Of a stretch of 64,000 nt of DNA, positions 24,101-34,233 are shown piece after piece. The position numbers and the translations under genes were made by a program. A model generated the notes under the pieces. It saw only the letters and a list, made by a program, of their open reading frames with translations, did no database searches and had not been told where the DNA came from. The stretch covers positions 3,688,001 to 3,752,000 of the forward strand of contig NC_056428.1 in NCBI RefSeq assembly GCF_905147365.1. Direction: 5' to 3'. This DNA comes from Aricia agestis. Lineage: Eukaryota > Arthropoda > Insecta > Lepidoptera > Lycaenidae. Within the stretch, counting starts at the first letter, position 1, and each line of letters opens with the position of its first letter.

Positions 24101-25882
24101 TATTTCACTATTTCAATTGAAACTAAGCGCTTAGTTTTACTCATAGAACATTAAAAACTATGCTTTAGTTAAAACGCAAGCGTAGCGACGTGCGTTGGTG
24201 GGGCCCCGTGTAATATTTGATACGGCAAAGAAGGTGGTAGACACGCCACTTAGCTATACAGACATCATAGCTTTGAAACAACTATATATTTATAACAAGA
24301 CTTTGAATAGATTGGAGAACTAGAACTAATTTGGACAAAACCAATCCATTCCCACCTACCACAATACGGGGAAAGAAGCGCGAATGGAGTCAAATTTATT
24401 CTTTTGGTCCGACTACCGACTCTCTTCTCTTATTAAACAAATTTTACGGGCAACATGTCCATTCAGAACCTAGTTTTACTTCCACTTCCTTCTTAAGCCA
24501 CCAAGGACCGTACTTCACAATTTATCATATTTCCTTTCAGGCGCAAGATATCTCTCGGCTTACGACACGAAGCCCTACCGACCTGCTGGACTACCCCCGC
24601 TGACAACAATCCCAATTAGCGGAGACAGATGCTCTTCACGACTGGAGAACGCGCTCGACCAAATGAAACGACGGAAGCGGACTCAGCCGAAAAACTTGGA
24701 CACTCCTTTGGTAAGACAACTCAAAAACCATATTAGTTACGTTTATACTCGTAACTTAGGTAGTGAAAATACCTATGCCATTCGTTCACAACAAAATGTT
24801 GCTTTGGCTATACTGTCAAAGTCAAATGGATGATTTGCTTACCCTATCGTAAACTGGTAACTCGACCGTTACTCGGAAATAGTAGGTTTGAAATATATTT
24901 TTATGTAGGTATAATATACATATTATGACAATTTTTTTTCGGTAAATTGGATTTCATTATTTCTAAGGGCGTGTAGACAATAAGATTAAGAACAAATGTC
25001 CATTATAGTATCCACAATGCTCTACAATATGTAAATTACCGATTGTTTCAGAGTCAAAGCATCGACCTTAACGGATATAGACTGTATCAGACAATGAGGA
25101 GTGCTCCAGTCGACATGTATGTTACGAGAATGCGCGTGCGCCTGCCCCAAAACACCGACTGGGTTCGCGTCGAGAAATGCTACTTCGACCCCCGCAACGT
25201 CTCCCTAGACACGATGCTCCTCTTCAACGACATAACCATCAGCGGCAACGTAGACCTTTACGAAGCGAGCGAGCTAGATCGCTCAAACTGGGGCAACAGA
25301 AGATCCGGAAGAGACTACGATCCAGGTTATGATCCATATTTACACGACCCTTACAGGAGACCACGGAACAACGGCTGCAACATGATCCTGAGGCTACGCA
25401 AAGCCGGGATCGGCTTTCACACGACACCCTTGAATCAGCAACCAGGAAAATTCAACGTCAAAACCGATTCGGAGTTCGTCGAGCCGGGTTTCATAAGTGT
25501 CTACGCTTACGGTTGCGAAAAGTACATAAACAGGAACTCCGTTAGAAATAAGGACAATCTACCCTTGACTAGAAGGAAAAGATCCGATGAGTTCGCTTTC
25601 GAACCGAGAGTAATCGAACCCTCGGAGATTCCAGAGAAGAGATCGGCCGATAACTGGGATATAGTATACGAAGCGAGCAACAACAGGAACAGCTATGAGC
25701 GCAGCAAATCGTTTAAAGCTGAAGACGACTTGGACGACGTTGAAGACATATCTAGAGAGATGGAGAATATTTTCACTAAGGGCATAAGAACACTTCTTAC
25801 GACATACATGAAGAAGGAGCTACAGCCGGCTATAAAAGATACATTGATGAGGAATATGGGCTATGTTATATCTTATGGATAG
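21126..25882 (+). CDS. Secreted protein of unknown function, three exons, 362 aa
   Basis: Exons 21126-21213, 24541-24710 and 25052-25882 join in frame across good GT-AG sites (AAAG|GTATGA; TTTCAG|GCGC; TTTG|GTAAGA; TTTCAG|AGTC). Residues 1-17 (MVRFWWVFVLFAKTASA) are a signal peptide. The mature part has four cysteines (in SGDRCSS, EKCYF, NNGCNM, YGCEKY), which could form two disulphides. Three basic clusters are present: KRRKR in exon 2, RRKRSDE and PEKRSAD in exon 3; these could be processing sites. An amphipathic C-terminal stretch (FTKGIRTLLTTYMKKELQPA) and the segment LLFNDITISGNVDLY faintly recall the JHBP/takeout (TULIP) family; this is only a suggestion. Intron 1 (3.3 kb) is filled with repeats, and the exons are more GC-rich than their surroundings. 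Probably a haemolymph or extracellular protein. Confidence 0.8.
21296..22330. repeat. Dispersed-repeat fragments in intron 1 of the secreted-protein gene
   Basis: Fragments of the GGGTTCCGTACCC family: a left end (CCGGCCAAGTGCGTGTCGGG) near 21296-21345; a reversed copy with its 3' blocks at 21533-21745; and another terminus near 22240-22330, followed by a GCGCACTTGGCCGATT block near 22380. They are non-coding. Confidence 0.6.
22661..22820. mobile_element. Palindromic MITE, 160 bp
   Basis: The inverted arms begin CAGCAGCCTTATTCCCGAAA and continue with CTGATATCA. The right arm ends with the exact complement. It lies in intron 1 of the secreted-protein gene. A further GCTGCT extends past the right arm. 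Confidence 0.75.
23024..23745 (-). repeat. GGGTTCCGTACCC-family repeat interrupted by Helitrons
   Basis: The reversed repeat is seen as CTGTCTGTCTCCAGGCTGTA and following blocks at 23024-23163. It resumes at about 23665-23745 with AAGGGGGGCTCCCATACAG and CGCACTTGGCCGATTTTATT. The sequence between includes two tandem Helitron-like copies (23241-23637). Confidence 0.6.
23241..23637 (+). mobile_element. Two head-to-tail short Helitron-like elements
   Basis: Copy 1 is 23241-23434 and copy 2 is 23435-23637. Each starts TCTAATATA and ends near GACAGCTA. Copy 1 ends in a full CTAG joined directly to the TC of copy 2. Just before the end lies a hairpin, TGGCAAA..ACAACG..TTTGCCA in copy 2 (slightly decayed in copy 1). 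The two copies are very similar apart from a 9-bp indel. The start, hairpin and CTAG end fit non-autonomous Helitrons inserted head to tail. Confidence 0.65.
23766..23842. repeat. Hairpin MITE, 77 bp
   Basis: Near-perfect inverted arms read TAGGGATTTCCTTGAACGAA, then an AT-rich dyad TAGAAATAAATAATATTTAT at the centre, then the complement of the left arm. It lies in intron 1 of the secreted-protein gene. Confidence 0.6.
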
Positions 25883-26150
25883 TTATAATATTAATTTTAG
25901 TTACATAAGTATTTGTTTTGGCTCTACATTAAACAAATATAAAAATGTAATGTTTTATTTCCTTAAGATAACCAATCAGTCTTTACAGATATTGTTTTAA
26001 CCGAGTACCTTTCCTATTGCGAGATTCAATCAAAGAGTCAAGTCAGCTATTTTAAGAGCTAAAAGTGCTACTTGTTAATACATTTTCTACTTATATAATC
26101 CTTAGAACTAAAAATTGTACTACACTGTATTTTACAACAATTATTACTTA

Positions 26151-26463
26151 CTAGACGTTCCGCGCCACTTCGCCCGCGTACGCCCTAAATTAAATATTAT
26201 TTCACAAATTAGTCCACAAAAAATAGCCTATGATCCTTTACGTGGTCTACTTCTTATCTGTGCCTAATAACATAAAAATTGCTCCAGTAGTTCGTGAGAT
26301 CTTCAAATAATTTCTCCGTTCTTTTCAAATTTTAAAGCCTTCCTCGATAAATGGGCTATCTCACTAAAACATTTTTTCAAATCGGACAAGTAGTTCCTGA
26401 GATTAGTGCGTTCAAACAAACAAACTCTTCAGAATTATAATATTAAAAATATAGAAGTATAGA
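26151..26463 (-). mobile_element. Short non-autonomous Helitron, 313 bp
   Basis: On the minus strand it begins TCTATACTTCTATATTTTTA after an A. It ends with the CGGGCGAAGTGGCGCGGAAC hairpin region, then CTAG before a T. It is a shortened relative of the elements at 16471-17487 and 58885-59968. Confidence 0.7.
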
Positions 26464-26756
26464 TAAAACTTAAAACAGCTCTTCTGACCCCATAAAGCGT
26501 GACTTTTTCTACATGAATACTTTTGTAAAGATTTTAACATGAATACATTTGTAAAGATTTTAACATATTTTTTAAATTAAAACACAATATTGTAACATCC
26601 ACCAAACAATAAAATATGATAAATATTTCAACAAAAATCTGATAGTTTAAGCATACAATGATAAAATTATGAAGTAAGTACATAATATTTATTTTTGTGA
26701 TTGATTTAAATTTTAACATATTAAATAAATAATGTATTACATTTAACACAGGCATC

Positions 26757-27707
26757 TTAGAGTCTTAAAATTATATGTTTTATTTCATCGTAAATGGCAA
26801 AATGTAATGCAGATACAAACATTGCTTTGAGCATACTAGGGCAGTATCCTTTATAAAGGGCAAGAAATCCTTCCTCTGTCACTATTAACTTAACACAACT
26901 CATGACACCAGTGCAGTACATTTGTTTGCCAAAAAAATATCTGTGCTGCTGAAACCCCTGAATTTGTAATCTCTTCTTTACTACATCAAATGGATAAATG
27001 ACAGTTTTGGACACTATACCTGCTATCCCACCGGCCAATAAGTTAGCCGTTAGTGTTGATTCTTGATTTGAATTAAACCTTTGAAAGAATGATATATCAT
27101 TTAGCAGATTCTCAGTAAGCACTTTGTACACGGCGAATTGCACTCCAGCGTGAGGTCCAATTTGAGCAATTGTAGGTATAATTCCTTTAAAGAAAGCTAA
27201 TGCGCCTTCATTTTTCATCATCACTGCCACAGCGTTGAGGAAACCTTTGTAGGCCTTTTTTGTCTTTTGTTCCGCTATTAATCTCGTTCTAACGGTGTCG
27301 AATGGAAAGGAGACGATTGTCGCAATACTCGCGGCTATGCCTCCGTTAGAAAAGTTTATCCAATGTTTGTGTGTGTTATAAAACTCTCGGTCGACTTGTT
27401 GGCAAGTCTGTGTTAATTTTTCGTATACAGAAAACTGTACGAGTCCATAGGATATTGAAAGTAACTGGGCGGGTATGTGGCCGCTCCATAACGTTGTTGT
27501 ACCTTCTTCTTTAATAATACTCGTAAACGCTTGAAATATTGAACTATATTTGGATCCACTTTGAATTGGCTCTACTTGCAGTTGAAAACGTATTTTCAGT
27601 ATATCCAATGGTTGAGCTAAGGCTCTCGTAACACTACCCGATACTCCACCAGCAAAAGCACTTTGATATACACTAATATTAGACTCATTTTTGTCTATTT
27701 GCACCAT
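26757..27707 (-). CDS. SLC25A19: Mitochondrial thiamine pyrophosphate carrier (SLC25A19-type), 316 aa, intronless
   Basis: This mitochondrial inner-membrane carrier imports thiamine pyrophosphate, the cofactor of pyruvate and 2-oxoglutarate dehydrogenases, into the matrix. The protein shows the three-fold mitochondrial-carrier repeat, with signatures PLDILK (residue 33), PFDTVR (135) and PFDVVK (238). Each is followed by a conserved G-rich or EG segment (KEEGTTTLWSGHIPAQLLSI, KNEGALAFFKG, TEEGFLALYKG). The GHIPAQLLSISYGLVQF stretch in the first repeat matches what I recall of the SLC25A19 branch. Length is normal for the family. The frame is uninterrupted and starts at MVQIDKNE. An intronless structure could mean old retroposition, but there is no poly(A) scar and the frame is intact, so it is treated as functional. 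Confidence 0.9.
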   Translation of the reverse strand: MVQIDKNESNISVYQSAFAGGVSGSVTRALAQPLDILKIRFQLQVEPIQSGSKYSSIFQAFTSIIKEEGTTTLWSGHIPAQLLSISYGLVQFSVYEKLTQTCQQVDREFYNTHKHWINFSNGGIAASIATIVSFPFDTVRTRLIAEQKTKKAYKGFLNAVAVMMKNEGALAFFKGIIPTIAQIGPHAGVQFAVYKVLTENLLNDISFFQRFNSNQESTLTANLLAGGIAGIVSKTVIYPFDVVKKRLQIQGFQQHRYFFGKQMYCTGVMSCVKLIVTEEGFLALYKGYCPSMLKAMFVSALHFAIYDEIKHIILRL

Positions 27708-27840
27708 ATTATCAAGCTATATAGTTTTAAAATTTTAAAAAACATAACCTCTTCGCGCTAGAGGACAAATAATCAGGTGTTTTTGACACTTGACAGTTGA
27801 CAGTGGTTTTTTTTTGTTTTTTGCACATGGGCATAATATA

Positions 27841-28615
27841 AGGCATCCATTACCTACACGCACTGACCTCTATAATTATTATAGAGGTCAGTGATTACAC
27901 GGCATGACTGTGGTAAAAGTTAAAACTGACAGCAAAGTTTTAACTTTTACCACATTCGAATGGAAAGGAGTCATGCCTGTGACTAATGGATATTTAAACC
28001 TACCGCGTAAGAGCGTGACAGACGGTTGCATGAAGTTGATTGACGAAAATCTGGATATTTTGATTTTTGCTTCATGCAACCATCAATCACGAATTTTGAA
28101 TGAGTGTTGTCCTTAGAGTATACATTAGCATAGCTTGCTATAATGTATACTCTATGGTGTTGTCACATCTGACAAAATAGGAAAAAAACGTGTTAGGCAT
28201 CCATTACACGCTCATGCAAGCGATAGTCAATTCCGTCATTCATAAATCATATGAATTATGTTTGACTGATGGTGACTGATGGAATGACGAATGGTATTAG
28301 ATGCTCACTCAATTCTCTTCAGTTTTATGTCAGTCAAAGTCAACATTTTCAAAGGTATACGTTTTTTTTTCCTATTTTGTCAGATGTGACAATACTCACT
28401 CAAAATTCGTGACTAATGATTGCATGAAACAAAAATCAAAATATCTAGATTTTCGTCAATAAACTTCATGCAACCGTCTGTCACGCTCTTACACGGTAGG
28501 TTAGCTCTGATGGAGCCATGACTGTGGTAAAACTGACAGCAAAACCTACCGTGTAATGACTAATGGTCTATTAGGCATTCATTAGGCAATAGGCATCCAT
28601 TAGTAATGGATGCCT
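27841..28615. mobile_element. Foldback element with GGCATCCATTA termini
   Basis: The ends carry AGGCATCCATTA and its complement TAATGGATGCCT. Inside, a segment at about 27999-28195 (TAAGAGCGTGACAGACGG, then a TTGCATGAAGTT region) is repeated inverted at about 28365-28505. Several GGCATCCATTA copies occur in both orientations, and a perfect hairpin (CACTGACCTCTATAATTATT and complement) lies at 27862-27894. It seems to be nested or rearranged foldback DNA. No protein is encoded. Confidence 0.55.
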
Positions 28616-29137
28616 AATTAATGCCTAATAATATGTCATTGTCATGGGCGCATGCACAACAAGCCAGAAAAGGAAGAATTGATAGTAAGATTGACGAAAC
28701 TCATAAATAAAACAGTGCGGCGCGTGCTTACTGCTACCCACCATGGTAGATAGTAATTATTGGTAAGTAGATCATAACTCATAAGTGGGTACCTGGTAGA
28801 AATCATGGTAGTTGGTACCAAAGTCCAAAGTACCAGATAATTAATCTTAAAGGAGGAGGAGAAGAATCACTTGATAAGGGGGGGTCCATAACGTAAAAAA
28901 GCGGCCAAGTGCGAGTTGGACTCGCCCACATCGCCCAAGGGTTCTGCACCAGCCTAAATACCTACTCTGCCTACGGACACGCTGCACAGTATAATAATTA
29001 TTATTATATTGTAAATAGAAAAAAAAAATGTACCTCGCCGATGAAAATCGGTGGGTACATAACATTGTCGATTGGACAAGTAAGATGGATAGTAATGGTC
29101 CGGACCCCCAGGACCCCCCCCCCCCCCCTCCCCTTAT
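28616..29137. other. Intergenic DNA with short dispersed-repeat fragment
   Basis: A left-end fragment of the GGGTTCCGTACCC family (GCGGCCAAGTGCGAGTTGGA) lies at about 28900-28945. A C-rich run (near 29105-29135) follows. No exon is recognised. Confidence 0.4.
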
Positions 29138-29397
29138 ACAGAGTGTAACAAAAATAAGTAATAATACTTTAGGGTGTGTACGTGTTCCTTGTAGAGAGTT
29201 CACTGTGAAAGTAGCAGCGCTGAAAGACCAAACATTTTTTTCACTTTTGTATGGGGAAACTCGTGACGCTCAGGCCCTTGCCCATACAAAAGTGAAAAAA
29301 ATGTTCGTCTTTCAGCGCTGCTATTTCACAGTGAACTCTCTACCAGGAACACGTACACACCCCAAAGTATTATCACTTATTTTTGTTACACACTGTA
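29138..29397. mobile_element. Palindromic MITE, about 260 bp
   Basis: Long inverted arms start GTGTAACAAAAATAAGT and run through TGTGTACGTGTTCCT and GAAAGACCAAACATTTTTTT. The right arm is the near-complement. A terminal fragment of the same family (AGTATTATCACTTTGTTTTG) is seen again at about 45258-45285 in EXO1 intron 9. Confidence 0.75.
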
Positions 29398-29500
29398 CAT
29401 ACGCCCATGATAAGAATTATGTAAACGTCTTGATACGAAACAAATATTTAACTAAATTCCGTACTTTGCTTTTCCACCGCCTACTTTTAAATACCTTTGT

Positions 29501-29896
29501 ATATATGTCACCGTAAGATTGTAAAAACCGTGAGATTGTAATATGACGAAGTGATGGATTGTAAACAAACAGTTTTCCAGTGATTTTAAATTAATTATTT
29601 CGTATTTAAAATAACTTCAAGTGCCTGAATATTTGATGTATAACATTGAATAAAATTTAGATATATTTAAAGTGCAGTTTGAATTATAAATTAGGTTAAT
29701 TTTAATAACCGAACATTCAAACAGCACTTTAAATATATCTATTTTTTTTATGTTATACATCTCATACTATTTGGCATTGAAATTATTTTAAATACAAAAT
29801 AATTAATTGAAAATCACCAGAAAACTGTTTGTTTACAATCCATCACTTCGTCATATTACAATCTCGCAGTTTTTACAATCTTACGGTGACATATAT
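29501..29896. mobile_element. Palindromic MITE, about 396 bp, upstream of MED10
   Basis: The arms start ATATATGTCACCGTAAGATT and end with the near-complement. Similarity runs through CAAACAGTTTTC to a centre near 29695. It ends about 230 bp before the MED10 start codon and so lies in or near the promoter. Confidence 0.75.
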
Positions 29897-30129
29897 TATA
29901 TGGCAAAGTATGGGCAAACTGCAAAGTCCACCCCGGTGTCAGATGGCAATGCCAAATTCAAAAAAAAAAAAAAAATAACACGAAACAAATGTGAAATGTC
30001 AAAATCCAAAATATTTTTATTGAAGAATAATTTTAGCAGAAGAATAATTTTAGCAAATCGCAAGATTTTGTGATTTTAATTTGTAGTTATAATACTGTGC
30101 TACGTTGATATCAAAATATTATCTCGAAG

Positions 30130-32157
30130 ATGTCCACCCCGCTCGAAAATCTTGAGACACAACTCGAGATGTTTATAGAAAACGTGAGACAAATTCGCAT
30201 AATCGTAAGCGACTTTCAACCACAGGGACAGAGTGTTCTCAATCAAAAGATGTAAGTTTGAGGCATAAGTGCAATCCAATCAATATATACTAGTAATCTG
30301 TGAATCCAATCGACAATTCGCAAGGTGTTTCGATTAAGTGTATGGGTCATTTTCATTTTAAGTGTTAAAATGACTGATTTTAAATTTTATATGTTTTATG
30401 GTTAAAATATGTTAAGGGGTTAATTTGAAGTATTTAAGTATGAGTGGTCAAGCTTAGAAGTGCATACTTTTCTAGAAAACTTAATTTAAAAAAATATAGT
30501 ACCCACGTCTGGGATAATTATATCCATGTTTGTGACATTTTTTATGAAACTTATGTAGTGAATGCTGATAAAATTAAACGAATAGCTGATTATTAAACTT
30601 TTATTTAAAAATCGGCCAAGTACGAGTCGGACTCGCGCTGGGTTCCGTACCATAATAGAGCGAAAATAAGCCAAAAATTGTGTTTTTTGTATGAGAGCCC
30701 CCCTTAAAATCTTATTTTATTTTTAATAACATTATTAATTATTAAAGTGCACATATAATTGAGGACTTTGTGAAAATTTCATGTGCCTACCTGTTGCCAT
30801 TTTTTATATCAAACAAAAAAGGCCAAAAAAATTATGTTTGTTGTATTGGAGCCCCACTTAAATAATAAATTTATTTTGTTTTTAACATTTGTTGTTATAG
30901 CGGCAACAGAAATACATAATCTGTAAAAATTTTAGAAGTTTAGCTACAACGGTTCTTGAGATAAATCCTGGAGACAGACAGACCGAGCCACGTTTTGGAA
31001 CACCACAACTACAACATTATTTGAACATGTCTAGAAAAACATTACCTAAAATACATCCATGACTGTTGATATTTATAAAGAGGCATTACTATACCAAACT
31101 TTATATTAAAAATCGACATCGATATCGTACACCATCACTTCATGATTATAAACACGTCGTTGACGCGTTATGCTTTACAAAGTTGAAGCAGACACAGAAA
31201 TTAAATAATCTTAGCTTCATGCAAAAACATTAGCTCCAACGAAAAAGGCCGATTACAACTAGCAGTCAAGTGAAGTTCAGAGAAGTGCTGATAATAGAAA
31301 AAAAATAAAATTTACTAAAGTTATGGGAAAAACAAAAACGGCCACGTTTGTGACCCACAAAGTCAATCACAAAATTTGCAAGTCCATCATAAAAAAAAAA
31401 ATTTGTTTTGAAATTGATATGATACTTTTTTTAGACAAAATAAGTATCTAAGAAAATGGGAAAAGTAACAAAAGTACCCGTATACTAAACTATACCCGTA
31501 AATCTGGGTTTTGCACATGCCACATTGCGTGACATTCAGTTACATAAACCTTAAAAAAAAATTGTGCTGATTAAAATAATAATGTAAAACATGCTTGATG
31601 GATGGATGGATGGAGTGAATTTAGTCGAATACCATCGTATAATAATATTTTTTGACATTCAATTATAACGAAAAAAAAATATCATGCTATCACACTTTCA
31701 CATGTGTAAATGAAAATGACCCGTATGTTGCTTAAGGACTTATAATTAAGTAATTATTGTTTTCATTACAGACAGTCCTTAGTAACTGGTCTCCAAGAAG
31801 TAGACAAATTGAAGTCGCAGGTACAAGACATCCATGTACCAACAGAGGTGTTTGAGTAAGTACATTTTTTATGCAAATGTGTAGTGTTATTATTATATTA
31901 TTTACAATGTATTTTCTTATTTAAAATTATTATATATACTTAGTATTTATATTTTTTCTTGTTTCAGCTACATTGACCAAGGTAGAAATCCTCAGCTTTA
32001 CACAAAAGACTGTATAGACAAAGCACTGGCTAAGAATGAAGAGGTGAAAGGAAAAATTGATTCTTACAGAAGATTCAAAAGTCACCTTCTTTCAGAGCTT
32101 TCGAAGACGTTTCCTCATGAAATATCAAAGTACAAGGCAATGCGTGGATGTGAATAA
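30130..32157 (+). CDS. MED10: Mediator complex subunit 10, three exons, 131 aa
   Basis: MED10 is a small subunit of the Mediator middle module, which links activators to RNA polymerase II in the nucleus. Exons 30130-30251, 31772-31855 and 31968-32157 join in frame (donors GAT|GTAAGT and TTGA|GTAAGT; acceptors TACAG|ACAG and TTCAG|CTAC). The protein starts MSTPLENLETQLEMFIENVR and continues with the FQPQGQ and DYIDQGRNPQLYTKDC segments that I recall as near-invariant in animal MED10. The length (131 aa) is close to human (135). A poly(A) signal AATAAA lies at 32270-32275. Intron 1 (1.5 kb) contains a dispersed repeat. The gene converges with the PLD6-like gene. Confidence 0.95.
30608..30995 (+). 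repeat. Near-complete GGGTTCCGTACCC-family dispersed repeat
   Basis: The left end is ATCGGCCAAGTACGAGTCGG with GGGTTCCGTACC. The middle has GAGAGCCCCCCTTAAAAT and GTTGTTATAGCGGCAACAG. It ends in GGTTCTTGAGATAAATCCTG and GAGACAGACAGACC; the usual terminal block GGGTACGGAACCC is missing. This is the best copy for ordering the family's blocks. It lies in MED10 intron 1. Confidence 0.65.
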
Positions 32158-32754
32158 TAATATTAATACTTAAATATTATGTAAGCTCAATATTTATCTT
32201 TATGACGTCAGATGTTGTGAAGTGTCTTTGATTATAAGTTACTAAAAATATTTCCTAAAATTGAGGTATAATAAATAACAAATCAGTAATCAACCAAACA
32301 TACCTTTAATTTTGAATTTTGAATTTTAAAAGCATTTAAGAGACAAGATAGAAAAACAATTAGGAATTAAAATAATAATTAGAATAGAAATAGAAACACT
32401 TTTGACAACAAAAGTAGTTCTACACCAAAGTAAAAATTTAGAAATTAAAATACTTGAAATAGTAATTATCTTTCATTGTAATGGCTAATATAAAAATTAT
32501 GTAATACAAATGTAAAATAATTTATTTAGATATTTTTAAATTTGTCTTTCATTTAAAATGTGTAAGTTTAAATTTTAGTATTATAATTTTTAAATTAAGA
32601 TACGAAATATTAAAAATATTAAATTATAATTTAAATAATAAAACTATAGGAAAGAGAGAGTGTGAGCAACAATTAAGAAAGTATTACAACAATTCAATAC
32701 ATTAAAGAAATATTATTTTAAATTCTAGTTTAAAAATTATTAATGAAAAAAGTT
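32158..32754. other. Convergent 3' region of MED10 and the PLD6-like gene
   Basis: AT-rich DNA holding the 3' UTRs of the two converging genes. The MED10 poly(A) signal is at 32270-32275. A reverse-strand AATAAA (seen as TTTATT near 32522) could serve the PLD6-like gene. I see no repeat here. Confidence 0.5.
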
Positions 32755-33743
32755 TTACTCTTCACTTTTCTCTTTTAGATCACTAGAGCTATTTTCACTG
32801 GACACATTTATAGTAGACTTATCGTTCAGAGAATTAGAATCTTCGTCTGAATTTCCATTAACGACAGAATCGCAGTCACTATTGTCACATGCACATTGTA
32901 TGTCGGTGGAGTTGTTCCAGATCTTGTAGAATTCACATTTCACGGGTGACACTAGTTGATCCTTGTTAGTGATGTAAACATAATTCCAATGGTCGAAAGA
33001 ACGGTCATTTCCCCAATTTAGGGTGCCCGTCAGTAGGATCTTATCATCGACTAGGCAAAACTTGTGTTGCATTGAAAAGCTAGGCTCGCCAGTTTTGTAC
33101 CGTATTTCAGCTCCTAAAATACAAATAATATTTTAAAAACTACTTGCTTTCGTTTTTTGATTTATTCATTTAATGTAATCAGTAATCAAAAAGTAATACA
33201 AATAGACTCAAGAGGGCGTCACTGATGCAATTTTTATTGGGTTAGGCTTTGGAATCTAATTTAAAATGTATTTATTATATTGAATTTCTTAAATGTTTGT
33301 CTTGGTTTTCTAAGAACTTATTAGTGGAGCCTAGTTTGGTTAAGTGTTTATATTATATTAAATATGAAGTAATTATATCAGGATAAAAAAAAATTACCAG
33401 CTTCGATGAGTTCCTTGATAAAAAATTCTGTGGATTCATTATATCCAGAGCGATCAATAACAATGCGGACTTTTATTTGTTTCTTTTGTATTAAACTGAC
33501 CAGCTTGCCTTGTATGGCAGGATTGTGAATGCCAGGCATACAAACGTTAACACATCTTTTAGATTTCTCAATGAAACTCATTAATTTATCAAAGTAATTG
33601 TATGCATTGTATTGGAGTTTACAAAATACCATAACTTCATTGAATTCAGCATTTCTACTTTTGTAATAATACGCAGCAGCGGACACAACACAAGCTACGG
33701 CGAAAGCAGCAGCCGTCGAGAGGGCACGCACACTAAATTTCAT
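32755..33743 (-). CDS. PLD6/zucchini-like mitochondrial phospholipase-D-family protein, two exons, 234 aa
   Basis: Exons 33743-33398 and 33113-32755 join in frame (GAAGCTG|GTAATT; ATTTTAG|GAGC). The ATG at 33743 has A at -3. Residues about 5-27 form a hydrophobic N-terminal anchor, as in PLD6/Zucchini, which sits in the outer mitochondrial membrane. A single PLD domain follows: KVRIVID near residue 91, then MQHKFCLVDDKILLTGTLNW at 130-149. PLD6 proteins hydrolyse cardiolipin or act as the piRNA endonuclease. The classical motif is HxK(x)4D with downstream GSLNW. Here Lys133 and Asp138 align, but the catalytic His position is Gln131 (QHK rather than HHK). The usual NRENV-like segment reads FDHWNYV. 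So catalysis is uncertain, and this may be a separate insect paralogue rather than zucchini itself. The tail is acidic and serine-rich. It is head to head with EXO1. Confidence 0.85.
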
Positions 33744-34233
33744 TTTAAGTAAATTTGACCATACATGAAAGGTTTCCTGTGTATACACCACGACCTTTCT
33801 CTAATTTTATACCTTGGAATAAAATCAAGAGGCCAAAAATGTGCAGTTACCATCACTTTAATATTTTGTTGCATTTTATTCAACTACCCTCAATTTGGTA
33901 AATTTTGCAAATAAATCATGTCAATGTCATAAATCATAATCATTCAAGGAATTCTATCAGATTGTTCAATGCTTTTTAATCTAATCGTAAAAAAATCAAA
34001 ACGTCGTCTTTGTGATGGCGGGAAGATTTTTGACTTTTGACATTGACAGTTACGAGAGAAATTTCAAAATTAGGCTCATGTAATATATTATTTTAGTTTA
34101 AAAATTTTGCTTTATTTAAGAAAGAAATGTGTATTTAAGAAAGAAATGTAATCATATCACAACCAATAAAAATACTTAGAATTACCTTAACTCGCTTACA
34201 ATATCAGCCTAAGTTAGATATAATTAATCTAAA
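33744..34233. promoter_or_regulatory. Shared 490-bp region between the PLD6-like gene and EXO1 start codons
   Basis: The two start codons face away from each other across 490 bp, so both promoters and 5' UTRs must lie here unless there are unseen upstream exons. The sequence is AT-rich with no convincing TATA box. TTTGACATTGACAG-like motifs occur near 34031-34050. A bidirectional promoter is inferred from spacing only. Confidence 0.5.

Noticed and set aside
26757..27707. Intronless carrier gene as a processed pseudogene
   Set aside because: The frame is intact, all three carrier signatures are preserved, and no poly(A) scar or flanking duplication was seen.
28847..29516. Overlapping open frames at 28.8-29.5 kb
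   Set aside because: They cross a C-run and a palindromic MITE and show no domain.
33744..33791. A 16-codon upstream extension of the PLD6-like protein
   Set aside because: The extension would begin at GTG. The ATG at 33743 has a good context and directly precedes the membrane anchor.
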